Of a stretch of DNA of 64,000 nucleotides, positions 21,501 to 34,084 are shown piece by piece. Below the pieces are notes generated by a model. It did no database searches. It was not told where the DNA came from and was given only the letters and a program-made list of their open reading frames with translations. The stretch spans positions 18,955,349 to 19,019,348 of the forward strand of contig OY740771.1 in assembly GCA_963513935.1 (NCBI GenBank), given 5' to 3'. The translations under genes were made by a program, and so were the position numbers. Each line of letters starts with the position of its first letter. The first letter of the stretch is position 1. The DNA comes from Aphrophora alni. Its lineage: Eukaryota > Arthropoda > Insecta > Hemiptera > Aphrophoridae.

Positions 21501-24500
21501 ACAAGAGGATACCACTCAGTTAGCCACAACAGTATCGGACTTCATGATTAGGACGATAACAAGAGGATACCACTCAGTTAGCCAAAACAGTATCGGACTT
21601 CATGATTAGGACGATAACATGAGGATACCACTCAGTTAGCCACAACAGTATCGGACTTCATGATTAGGACGATAACATGAGGATACCATCAGTTAGCCAC
21701 AACAGTATCGGACTTGATTAGGACGATAACAAGAGGATACCACTCAGTTAGCCACAACAGTATCGGACTTCGTGATTAGGACGATAACACGAGGATACCA
21801 CTCAGTTAGCCACAACAGTATCGGACTTCGTGATTAGGACGATAACACGAGGATACCACTCAGTTAGCCACAAGAGTATCGGACTTCATGATTAGGTGAT
21901 AACATGAGGATACCACTCAGTTAGCCACAACAGTATCGGACTTCACGATTAGGACGATAACATGAGGATACCACTCAGTCAGCCACAACAGTATCGGACT
22001 TCATGATTAGGTGATAACATGAGGATACCACTCAGTTAGCCACAACAGTATCGGACTTCATGATTAGGTGATAACACGAGGATACCATCAGTTAGCCACA
22101 ACAGTATCGGACTTCATGATTAGGTGATAACATGAGGATACCACTCAGTTAGCCACAACAGTATCGGACTTCATGATTAGGTGATAACACGAGGATACCA
22201 TCAGTTAGCCACAACAGTATCGGACTTCATGATTAGGACGATAACATGAGGATACCACTCAGTTAGCCACAACAGTATCGGACTTCATGATTAGGACGAT
22301 AACATGAGGATACCATCAGTTAGCCACAACAGTATCGGACTTGATTAGGACGATAACAAGAGGATACCACTCAGTTAGCCACAACAGTATCGGACTTCAT
22401 GATTAGGACGATAACACGAGGATACCACTCAGTTAGCCACAACAGTATCGGACTTCATGATTAGGACGATAACAAGAGGATACCACTCAGTTAGCCAAAA
22501 CAGTATCGGACTTCATGATTAGGACGATAACATGAGGATACAACTCAGTTAGCCAAAACAGTATCGGACTTCATGATTAGGACGATAACAAGAGGATACC
22601 ACTCAGTTAGCCACAACAGTATCGGACTTCATGATTAGGACGATAACACGAGGATACCACTCAGTTAGCCAAAACAGTATCGGACTTCATGATTAGGACG
22701 ATAACATGAGGATACCACTCAGTTAGCCACAACAGTATCGGACTTCATGATTAGGACGATAACAAGAGGATACCACTCAGTTAGCCACAACAGTATCGGA
22801 CTTCACGATTAGGACGATAACAATAGGATACCACTCAGTTAGCCAAAACAGTATCGGACTTCATGATTAGGACGATAACAAGAGGACACCACTCAGTTAG
22901 CCACAACAGTATCGGACTTCATGATTAGGACGATAACAAGAGGATACCACTCAGTTAGCCAAAACAGTATCGGACTTCATGATTAGGACGATAACATGAG
23001 GATACCACTCAGTTAGCCACAACAGTATCGGACTTCATGATTAGGACGATAACAAGAGGATACCACTCAGTTAGCCAAAACAGTATCGGACTTCATGATT
23101 AGGACGATAACAAGAGGACACCACTCAGTTAGCCACAACAGTATCGGACTTCATGATTAGGACGATAACAAGAGGATACCACTCAGTTAGCCAAAACAGT
23201 ATCGGACTTCATGATTAGGACGATAACATGAGGATACCACTCAGTTAGCCACAACAGTATCGGACTTCATGATTAGGACGATAACATGAGGATACCATCA
23301 GTTAGCCACAACAGTATCGGACTTGATTAGGACGATAACATGAGGATACCACTCAGTTAGCCACAACAGTATCGGACTTCATGATTAGGACGATAACAAG
23401 AGGATACCACTCAGTTAGCCAAAACAGTATCGGACTTCATGATTAGGACGATAACATGAGGATACCACTCAGTTAGCCACAACAGTATCGGACTTCATGA
23501 TTAGGACGATAACACGAGGATACCACTCAGTTAGCCAAAACAGTATCGGACTTCATTAGGACGATAACATGAGGATACCACTCAGTTAGCCACAACAGTA
23601 TCGGACTTCATGATTAGGACGATAACAAGAGGATACCACTCAGTTAGCCACAACAGTATCGGACTTCATGATTAGGACGATAACACGAGGATACCACTCA
23701 GTTAGCCAAAACAGTATCGGACTTCATGATTAGGACGATAACAAGAGGATACCACTCAGTTAGCCACAACAGTATCGGACTTCATGATTAGGACGATAAC
23801 ACGAGGATACCACTCAGTTAGCCACAACAGTATCGGACTTCATGATTAGGACGATAACATGAGGATACCACTCAGTTAGCCACAGCAGTATCGGACTTCA
23901 TGATTAGGACGATAACACGAGGATACCATCAGTTAGCCACAACAGTATCGGACTTCATTAGGACGATAACATGAGGATACCACTCAGTTAGCCACAACAG
24001 TATCGGACTTCATGATTAGGACGATAACATGAGGATACCACTCAGTTAGCCAAAACAGTATCGGTCTTCATTAGGACGATAACATGAGGATACCACTCAG
24101 TTAGCCACAACAGTATCGGACTTCATGATTAGGACGATAACAAGAAGATACCACTCAGTTAGCTACAACAGTATCGGACTTCATGATTAGGACGATAACA
24201 AGAGGATACCACTCAGTTAGCCACAACAGTATCGGACTTCACGATTAGGACGATAACAATAGGATACCACTCAGTTAGCCAAAACAGTATCGGACTTCAT
24301 GATTAGGTGATAACATGAGGATACCACTCAGTTAGCCAAAACAGTATCGGACTTCATTAGGACGATAACATGAGGATACCACTCAGTTAGCCACAACAGT
24401 ATCGGACTTCATGATTAGGACGATAACAAGAGGATACCACTCAGTTAGCCACAACAGTATCGGACTTCATGATTAGGACGATAACACGAGGATACCACTC

Positions 24501-27500
24501 AGTTAGCCAAAACAGTATCGGACTTCATGATTAGGACGATAACAAGAGGATACCACTCAGTTAGCCACAACAGTATCGGACTTCATTAGGACGATAACAT
24601 GAGGATACCACTCAGTTAGCCACAACAGTATCGGACTTCATGATTAGGACGATAACATGAGGATACCACTCAGTTAGCCACAACAGTATCGGACTTCATG
24701 ATTAGGACGATAACATGAGGATACCACTCAGTTAGCCACAACAGTATCGGACTTCATGATTAGGACGATAACACGAGGATACCATCAGTTAGCCACAACA
24801 GTATCGGACTTCATTAGGACGATAACATGAGGATACCACTCAGTTAGCCACAACAGTATCGGACTTCATGATTAGGACGATAACAAGAGGATACCACTCA
24901 GTTAGCCAAAACAGTATCGGACTTCATTAGGACGATAACAAGAGGATACCACTCAGTTAGCCACAACAGTATCGGACTTCATTATTAGGACGATAACACG
25001 AGGATACCACTCAGTTAGCCACAACAGTATCGGACTTCATGATTTTGACGATAACAAGAGGATACCACTCAGTTAGCCACAACAGTATCGGACTTCACGA
25101 TTAGGACGATAACAATAGGATACCACTCAGTTAGCCAAAACAGTATCGGACTTCATGATTAGGTGATAACATGAGGATACCACTCAGTTAGCCAAAACAG
25201 TATCGGACTTCACGATTAGGACGATAACAAGAGGATACCACTCAGTTAGCCACAACAGTATCGGACTTCATGATTAGGACGATAACACGAGGATACCACT
25301 CAGTTAGCCACAACAGTATCGGACTTCATGATTAGGACGATAACAAGAGGATACCACTCAGTTAGCCACAACAGTATCGGACTTCACGATTAGGACGATA
25401 ACAATAGGATACCACTCAGTTAGCCACAACAGTATCGGACTTCACGATTAGGACGATAACAAGAGGATACCACTCAGTTAGCCACAACAGTATCGGACTT
25501 CACGATTAGGACGATAACAATAGGATACCACTCAGTTAGCCAAAACAGTATCGGACTTCATGATTAGGACGATAACAAGAGGATACCACTCAGTTAGCCA
25601 CAACAGTATCGGACTTCACGATTAGGACGATAACAATAGGATACCACTCAGTTAGCCAAAACAGTATCGGACTTCATGATTAGGACGATAACAATAGGAT
25701 ACCACTCAGTTAGCCAAAACAGTATCGGACTTCATGATTAGGTGATAACATGAGGATACCACTCAGTTAGCCACAACAGTATCGGACTTCATGATTAGGA
25801 CGATAACACGAGGATACCACTCAGTCAGCCACAACAGTATCGGACTTCATGATTAGGTGATAACATGAGGATACCACTCAGTTAGCCACAACAGTATCGG
25901 ACTTCATGATTAGGACGATAACACGAGGATACCACTCAGTTAGCCAAAACAGTATCGGACTTCATGATTAGGACGATAACAAGAGGATACCACTCAGTTA
26001 GCCACAACAGTATCGGACTTCATGATTAGGACGATAACATGAGGATACAACTCAGTTAGCCACAACAGTATCGGACTTCATGATTAGGACGATAACACGA
26101 GGATACCACTCAGTTAGCCACAACAGTATCGGACTTCATGATTAGGACGATAACAAGAGGATACCACTCAGTTAGCCACAACAGTATCGGACTTCATGAT
26201 TAGGTGATAACATGAGGATACCACTCAGTTAGCCACAACAGTATCGGACTTCATGATTAGGACGATAACACGAGGATACCACTCAGTTAGCCACAACAGT
26301 ATCGGACTTCATGATTAGGACGATAACAAGAGGATACCACTCAGTTAGCCACAACAGTATCGGACTTCATGATTAGGACGATAACATGAGGATACAACTC
26401 AGTTAGCCACAACAGTATCGGACTTCATGATTAGGACGATAACACGAGGATACCATCAGTTAGCCACAACAGTATCGGACTTCATGATTAGGTGATAACA
26501 TGAGGATACCACTCAGTTAGCCACAACAGTATCGGACTTCACGATTAGGACGATAACATGAGAATACCACTCAGTCAGCCACAACAGTATCGGACTTCAT
26601 GATTAGGTGATAACATGAGGATACCACTCAGTTAGCCACAACAGTATCGGACTTCATGATTAGGTGATAACACGAGGATACCATCAGTTAGCCACAACAG
26701 TATCGGACTTCATGATTAGGTGATAACATGAGGATACCACTCAGTTAGCCACAACAGTATCGGACTTCATGATTAGGTGATAACACGAGGATACCATCAG
26801 TTAGCCACAACAGTATCGGACTTCATGATTAGGACGATAACATGAGGATACCACTCAGTTAGCCACAACAGTATCGGACTTCATGATTAGGACGATAACA
26901 TGAGGATACCACTCAGTCAGCCACAACAGTATCGGACTTCATGATTAGGTGATAACATGAGGATACCACTCAGTCAGCCACAACAGTATCGGACTTCATG
27001 ATTAGGTGATAACATGAGGATACCATCAGTTAGCCAAAACAGTATCGGACTTCATGATTAGGACGATAACATGAGGATACCACTCAGTCAGCCACAACAG
27101 TATCGGACTTCATGATTAGGTGATAACATGAGGATACCACTCAGTTAGCCACAACAGTATCGGACTTCATGATTAGGTGATAACACGAGGATACCATCAG
27201 TTAGCCACAACAGTATCGGACTTCATGATTAGGTGATAACATGAGGATACCACTCAGTTAGCCACAACAGTATCGGACTTCATGATTAGGTGATAACACG
27301 AGGATACCATCAGTTAGCCACAACAGTATCGGACTTCATGATTAGGTGATAACATGAGGATACCACTCAGTTAGCCACAACAGTATCGGACTTCATGATT
27401 AGGACGATAACATGAGGATACCACTCAGTCAGCCACAACAGTATCGGACTTCATGATTAGGTGATAACACGAGGATACCATCAGTTAGCCACAACAGTAT

Positions 27501-30337
27501 CGGACTTCATGATTAGGACGATAACATGAGGATACCACTCAGTCAGCCACAACAGTATCGGACTTCATGATTAGGTGATAACATGAGGATACCACTCAGT
27601 TAGCCACAACAGTATCGGACTTCATGATTAGGACGATAACACGAGGATACCACTCAGTTAGCCACAACAGTATCGGACTTCATGATTAGGACGATAACAA
27701 GAGGATACCACTCAGTTAGCCACAACAGTATCGGACTTCATGATTAGGACGATAACACGAGGATACCACTCAGTTAGCCACAACAGTATCGGACTTCATG
27801 ATTAGGACGATAACAAGAGGATACCACTCAGTTAGCCACAACAGTATCGGACTTCATGATTAGGTGATAACACGAGGATACCATCAGTTAGCCACAACAG
27901 TATCGGACTTCATGATTAGGACGATAACATGAGGATACCACTCAGTTAGCCACAACAGTATCGGACTTCATGATTAGGTGATAACACGAGGATACCATCA
28001 GTTAGCCACAACAGTATCGGACTTCATGATTAGGACGATAACATGAGGATACCACTCAGTCAGCCACAACAGTATCGGACTTCATGATTAGGTGATAACA
28101 TGAGGATACCACTCAGTTAGCCACAACAGTATCGGACTTCATGATTAGGACGATAACACGAGGATACCACTCAGTTAGCCACAACAGTATCGGACTTCAT
28201 GATTAGGACGATAACAAGAGGATACCACTCAGTTAGCCACAACAGTATCGGACTTCATTATTAGGACGATAACAAGAGGATACCACTCAGTTAGCCACAA
28301 CAGTATCGGACTTCATGATTAGGTGATAACATGAGGATACCACTCAGTTAGCCACAACAGTATCGGACTTCATGATTAGGTGATAACACGAGGATACCAT
28401 CAGTTAGCCACAACAGTATCGGACTTCATGATTAGGACGATAACATGAGGATACCACTCAGTTAGCCACAACAGTATCGGACTTCATGATTAGGACGATA
28501 ACATGAGGATACCACTCAGTCAGCCACAACAGTATCGGACTTCATGATTAGGTGATAACATGAGGATACCACTCAGTCAGCCACAACAGTATCGGACTTC
28601 ATGATTAGGTGATAACATGAGGATACCATCAGTTAGCCAAAACAGTATCGGACTTCATGATTAGGACGATAACATGAGGATACCACTCAGTCAGCCACAA
28701 CAGTATCGGACTTCATGATTAGGTGATAACATGAGGATACCACTCAGTTAGCCACAACAGTATCGGACTTCATGATTAGGTGATAACACGAGGATACCAT
28801 CAGTTAGCCACAACAGTATCGGACTTCATGATTAGGTGATAACATGAGGATACCACTCAGTTAGCCACAACAGTATCGGACTTCATGATTAGGTGATAAC
28901 ACGAGGATACAATCAGTTAGCCACAACAGTATCGGACTTCATGATTAGGTGATAACATGAGGATACCACTCAGTTAGCCACAACAGTATCGGACTTCATG
29001 ATTAGGACGATAACATGAGGATACCACTCAGTCAGCCACAACAGTATCGGACTTCATGATTAGGTGATAACACGAGGATACCATCAGTTAGCCACAACAG
29101 TATCGGACTTCATGATTAGGACGATAACATGAGGATACCACTCAGTCAGCCACAACAGTATCGGACTTCATGATTAGGTGATAACATGAGGATACCACTC
29201 AGTTAGCCACAACAGTATCGGACTTCATGATTAGGACGATAACACGAGGATACCACTCAGTTAGCCACAACAGTATCGGACTTCATGATTAGGACGATAA
29301 CAAGAGGATACCACTCAGTTAGCCACAACAGTATCGGACTTCATGATTAGGACGATAACACGAGGATACCACTCAGTTAGCCACAACAGTATCGGACTTC
29401 ATGATTAGGACGATAACAAGAGGATACCACTCAGTTAGCCACAACAGTATCGGACTTCATGATTAGGTGATAACACGAGGATACCATCAGTTAGCCACAA
29501 CAGTATCGGACTTCATGATCAGGACGATAACATGAGGATACCACTCAGTTAGCCACAACAGTATCGGACTTCATGATTAGGTGATAACACGAGGATACCA
29601 TCAGTTAGCCACAACAGTATCGGACTTCATGATTAGGACGATAACATGAGGATACCACTCAGTCAGCCACAACAGTATCGGACTTCATGATTAGGTGATA
29701 ACATGAGGATACCACTCAGTTAGCCACAACAGTATCGGACTTCATGATTAGGACGATAACACGAGGATACCACTCAGTTAGCCACAACAGTATCGGACTT
29801 CATGATTAGGACGATAACAAGAGGATACCACTCAGTTAGCCACAACAGTATCGGACTTCATTATTAGGACGATAACAAGAGGATACCACTCAGTTAGCCA
29901 CAACAGTATCGGACTTCATGATTAGGACGATAACATGAGGATACCACTCAGTTAGCCACAACAGTATCGGACTTCATGATTAGGACGATAACACGAGGAT
30001 ACCATCAGTTAGCCACAACAGTATCGGACTTCATTAGGACGATAACATGAGGATACCACTCAGTTAGCCACAACAGTATCGGACTTCATGATTAGGACGA
30101 TAACAAGAGGATACCACTCAGTTAGCCACAACAGTATCGGACTTCATGATTAGGACGATAACACGAGGATACCACTCAGTTAGCCACAACAGTATCGGAC
30201 TTCATGATTAGGACGATAACATGAGGATACCACTCAGTTAGCCACAACAGTATCGGACTTCATGATTAGGACGATAACACGAGGATACCATCAGTTAGCC
30301 ACAACAGTATCGGACTTCATGATTAGGACGATAACAT
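18522..30337. repeat. Satellite array 1: about 205 copies of a 56-58 bp monomer
   Basis: An uninterrupted tandem array of 11.8 kb. The monomer begins ACCACTCAGTTAGCCACAAC, then AGTATCGGACTTCATGATTA, then GGACGATAACAAGAGGAT (58 bp). Recurrent variants change length or base: CACTCAG or CATCAG; GGACGATAAC or GGTGATAAC; AAGAGG, ACGAGG or ATGAGG; GCCACAAC, GCCAAAAC or GACACAAC; AGTTAG or AGTCAG; CTTCATGATT, CTTGATT or CTTCATT. Variants are clustered: CAAAACAG mostly at 20.4-25.9 kb, GGTGATAAC mostly at 21.9-22.2 and 25.7-29.7 kb, AGTCAG mostly beyond 25.8 kb. Stops in every frame mean there is no long ORF. Its left edge is sharp and its right edge abuts retroelement-derived sequence. Confidence 0.98.
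26700..29905. repeat. 1,603-bp head-to-tail duplication within array 1
   Basis: Rare variants repeat at exactly 1,603 bp: ACCATCAGTTAGCCAAAAC at about 27022 and 28625, and CTTCATTATTAGG at 28253 and 29856. The order of monomer subtypes between them matches along the full stretch, apart from a few single-base changes (ATACAATCAG near 28909, GATCAGG near 29517). This is a recent duplication of about 28 monomers. Confidence 0.85.
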
Positions 30338-30389
30338 TTGAAAAGAAATTTAAATTCTTTTTGCCCGAACGACTAGTTTGGTAGGAAGG

Positions 30390-31300
30390 TGGACCAAAAC
30401 TAAAGGAGGGATCCTTCCAATGGTACACTGATGACTCCAGAATGAAACTTAGGGTAGGAGTTGGGATAAAAGACACAAAATTTAGCCTTAGGAAAACCTC
30501 CATCAATATTTTAAGATGAGATACAAGCAATAGATCTCTGCGTTAGAGAGAATATAAAAAAAAACTCAAAGGCGCAGAGATCTATCAGACAGCCAGACAG
30601 TTCTTAAAGTTTTAAGTTCCTTTTGAGTCAAGATTGATCTGGGAATGTCTACAATATTAATCAATCAACTGGCAGCAAACAACAAAGCCTCCTTACTTTG
30701 GGTGCCAAGACATGAAGGAATACCAGGAAATGAAGAAGAGGATCGCTTTGCTACGGAGAGTGCAGAAGCTGATTTCGTTGGGTCTGAACCATTCTTCGGG
30801 GTGCCTAAAACATATCTTCTTAATATCATGGAAACTTGTGAAGAAGAACAAAAGATCAAGTATTGGACCACCCTGGTCTAACACAAGCCAAAAAGTTTAT
30901 AGTCTCCTCAAGGATAATGTCTAAAATATTACTGTAACTCAGTTGAAGAGAGCTGAGGCTGATTTTGGCCTAGTATCCGGACACTGTCCAGAGAATTACC
31001 ATCTAAAACACATGGGGAAGCAGTGGATACCTACCGCTTCTGTCTGACACAAAAAGAAACAGCTGAAATGGGTTGTGTGAGTGTGAATTTCTAACCTACA
31101 AAAGGCTACTTTACCTCAGCATTCCATTCCCCACCACTGCAAAGGTAACAATCATGTCCCCCAGAACCATTTTAAGATTCTTATGAAGCATAAATCGTAG
31201 CTGGGTCTAAAACAAAATTAGTTGGGTAGTCACAAAATATCCATTTGGGTCGCAGTGACAAGAGGCTGTATAGCCTCGAACCCCTAAATCACTAACTAGC
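30390..31300 (+). pseudogene. RNase H and C-terminal region of a non-LTR retrotransposon, broken
   Basis: Starts directly after array 1. The translation gives QWYTDDSRMKLRVGVGIKD (the TDGS Asp motif), then after frame changes NQLAANNKASLLWVPRHEG and IPGNEEEDRFATESAEADF, the C-terminal RNase H motif with its Asp retained. LLNIMETCEEEQKIKYWTT follows, and a degraded zinc-binding tail (FCLTQKETAE, then LLYLSIPF in another frame). Stops at several points, including inside LVGQ at about 30881. No reverse transcriptase is present; the expected upstream part is where the satellite now sits. The 3' end probably runs to about 31300. Confidence 0.75.
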
Positions 31301-31674
31301 CTGGGTAACTAACATTATAGCGCCCATGAACTTCTTTATTTTATTGGAGACATAATAATCTTTATTTATTCTAATTAAATATACAACTAAAAGTGAACCT
31401 TAAGTGGCTCACTCATAGTGACTGCGGGTGTGGTAGAACCGTAGCTTAATCTACACATTTCTTCATATAGTCTTGGGTTAAATCCCTCTCTTTCATCTTT
31501 CTTATCAAGTCTCTCTTGAACAACTATTGTTCTCTTCCGACCCTGACATTATTAGAGTATTCGAGGGCTAGGGGTCTTTATTTTCTTATCTTTTCTTCTT
31601 TGTTTTAAAAAGTGACGAAGCAAACGGAATTGTATTTCTTTCCTTGGCAACATCTTATTACTGTGACTTTCTGT
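31301..31674. other. Retroelement 3' flank and low-complexity DNA
   Basis: AT-rich sequence with TAGTCTTGGGTTAAATCCCT near 31468, a phrase that recurs (TAGTCTTGGGTTAGATCCCT) near 54770, so at least part is a dispersed repeat. No gene. Confidence 0.4.
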
Positions 31675-32195
31675 TCTAGCGACATCTTCACGTCCTTTGT
31701 TAAACTATACAAAGATGTCAACCTCCCTCCCCCCCTCCCCGAGACTTATAAATGTCCCTGACAGTACAATTCATTCCAGCTTCAGACTTCTCTATCAAAA
31801 GCTCAAATATTGATTTACGATTTCCCTTATTTGATACAGTTTAATGGGTTTCTTTGAGAGGGTAATTATTTATTACTTAGACAAGTTGTTTACTTTAGAT
31901 TTTCCATCACTAACCTAGTTACCGTTGAAATCCCTCACATAATTAGAAATTTACACCCAATTACAAATTACCTTAGTTTGAGCTTAAAATACAAACTTTA
32001 GACGACATATTTCGCAGCCTTAATTTGGCGCATCCATCAAATAAATTGGTTTATATTAATCTTCTTATATTGCAGACAAAAACGTCCCTTACATTTGCCG
32101 CCTAATTAGTTTAATAATTTGTAACAAGAAATGGAAATTTATTGTTTATTTAAGAATTAATAATTGGCAAAAACTGGGAATACAAATTGTTAATT
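31675..32195 (+). repeat. Interspersed family B, copy B2
   Basis: The longest family B copy with B3. It shares GCGACATCTTCACGTCCTTT, GTCCCTGACAGTACAATTCA, GATTTCCCTTATTTGATACA, TTCGCAGCCTTAATTTGG, ATCCATCAAATAAATTGG and CCCTTACATTTGCCG in order with B3. It contains a C-rich run (CCCTCCCCCCCTCCCC-like) near 31730. Non-coding. Confidence 0.85.
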
Positions 32196-32214
32196 TTTTA
32201 CTTTCGTATCTACG

Positions 32215-32830
32215 AGACAGAAAATAGATGTCGAACTTTTTGCGGATATATCTGTTTTGAAGTTCTCTGAGTTCAAAAAAGTAGTTTTTGGAATAATGTC
32301 TGTCTGTCATATATGCTCTAGTCTACATGCGTGAGCCGATTTTAACCAAATTCGTATGCGACATATTTTGGTCTTAACTCGGGAATTTTTTCATATTTGT
32401 TTGGGGTAGCCTGACAAATAAAATCCTCAAAATTACGATTTTTCTAAAATTAGCTTTATCGATTTTGATTAAATTTTGCTCAAGTGTAGCCTCTAAGATC
32501 CTAAATAAAACGTATTGCCTACCTTCTCTCCAGAAGTGCTGGTTCACGAGTTATCGGTAAAAATATAAAAAAATCGCCCAATTGGCTGTTATAAAATTCA
32601 CCATTTCTCAAAATTGGCTAAACAGATTTTGTTCAAATTTTAGTAAAATGTGAAAAATAATGACCGAAACCGTGTTCATAATCGAAAGTAAAAAATATTA
32701 GAACAGGAATAATTAAAAAAAAAAAACAACTGAATTGACTCTTGAACGCCGTCGTAAGAAGCTTGATTTAAATCATATTGACTTATGCTGAGGATGTGCT
32801 TATGGTATAAATGGACAGGTTTCATCTGAG
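32215..32830 (+). repeat. Interspersed family A, copy A2
   Basis: A near full-length family A member: AATAGATGTCGAACTTTTTG, AATAATGTCTGTCTGTC, CCGATTTTAACCAAATTCG, AAAATTACGATTTTTCTAAA, TTGCTCAAGTGTAGCCTCTA, CCAGAAGTGCTGGTTCACGA, GAATTGACTCTTGAACGCCG and GCTGAGGATGTGCTTATGG in order. No coding capacity. The 3' end passes into a GC-rich inverted repeat. Confidence 0.85.
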
Positions 32831-33082
32831 CTGTGGAGTTTGGATGCGCAGTGGGTCTAGGCGTGGTCTAGGCGTCAGTAAGGTGGTGGAGGAAGCGTCC
32901 GCCTCAGTCTGTGTTGGGTGTTGGTACTAACAACGATGTCTGCAAGACCACTGGATCGGGGACAGTAACCGGCGCCGACTGTTTCCCCTACAATGCCTCT
33001 ATCCCCACGCCGCCTCGAACTACAAACTTTACCTCCCCTCCACGCGCTGGTCACAGCTCAGATGAAACCTGTCCATTTATAC
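32805..33082. repeat. Perfect 31-bp inverted repeat around a GC-rich core
   Basis: The 31 bases at 32805-32835 (starting GTATAAATGGACAGGTTTCA) are exactly reverse-complementary to 33052-33082, separated by 216 bp. The core is much GC-richer than the surroundings and contains a small duplication (TCTAGGCGTGG/TCTAGGCGT). The left arm lies in the end of family A copy A2. No ORF in the core is convincing. Confidence 0.85.
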
Positions 33083-33469
33083 GAGCGAAGCAAGTTTAGT
33101 CCTTCATTTAAACATTTGTATGAAGTCTTTATAGTTAATTTAAACTTTTATTTGGTTAATTTTTTACTGGTTTGATTGCTTGTATTTCGTAAAACTAAAT
33201 AGTTTACATGTATGAAAGAATCACATATATGTAGTTATTCAAAAATATTTATTAGATGAATTTAAAAATGGAGACTAAAATTTATCAAGTTGTTACGAAA
33301 ATATTTAAAAATCCAATCATAATAATTATGTTGTCGTCCTACGTTATCAGTTAGTGTCATAAAACATAATCATAAATGTGTCGACAGATTTTGGACAGGT
33401 AAAGAGGTACTGCTCATCGTAATATGGTTAAGTCCGAAGTTTTTTTACAACTATTCTTAGAATAGAGAA

Positions 33470-33800
33470 AGTTATGTGATGGGTAAAACAATTTATTTCG
33501 ATTTTGTTTTACTGATACTTCATTCCGAGGTTATTTGAGTCCAAAAAGTAGTTTTTTGAATGGTGTCTGTTTGTTATCTGTCTTTTGTTAGTGTTCTACA
33601 GCCAAAACTTGTGGACCAAATTTAAAGGAAATTTGGATGTGGACACATTCTGGTCATATCTCGGGTCGTTAGTTTTTTTTGTAACTCAAAATGTGGGTGT
33701 AAAAAGAAAAAAAACAACACAAAATTACTACGTTCTCGAAATCGGATCTAACTATTTTGATCAAATTTGCTCAAGTGTAGACTCTAACGACCTGTTGCGA
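33470..33800 (+). repeat. Interspersed family A, copy A3, 5' half
   Basis: Shares GAGAAAGTTATGTGATGGGT, GAGTCCAAAAAGTAGTTTTT, GGTCATATCTCGGG, AACTCAAAATGTGGG, AAAATTACTACGTTCTC and TTGCTCAAGTGTAGACTCTA with other family A copies. Homology stops near 33800 and resumes with the 3' half near 37500, on the other side of array 2. Confidence 0.75.
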
Positions 33801-34084
33801 CCCTTATTTTATTGAGTCTACTACATTTTATTTTGTTGTTTACACAGATGTGAATTATATTGTATTCGTACAATTGTTTTAATAGACCCAAGCCAGGCAG
33901 AAAGAACAAAGAAACAAAACAACTACTTCTTTTTACTCGTACTTTTTTTCGGACTATAAATTATTGATATCCTTGTTACCAGAGAAACCAGAGCTATCTT
34001 GGGGTTCAAATTGAAGCCTGTTTGGTTTGTAACTACTTCTTAAACAAGTTGCTTTTCTTTATTTCCTTATCCAAATCACCCTCA

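Noticed and set aside
18522..30337. CRISPR-like array
   Set aside because: The units are contiguous tandem monomers without unique spacers, and the context is eukaryotic. It is a satellite.
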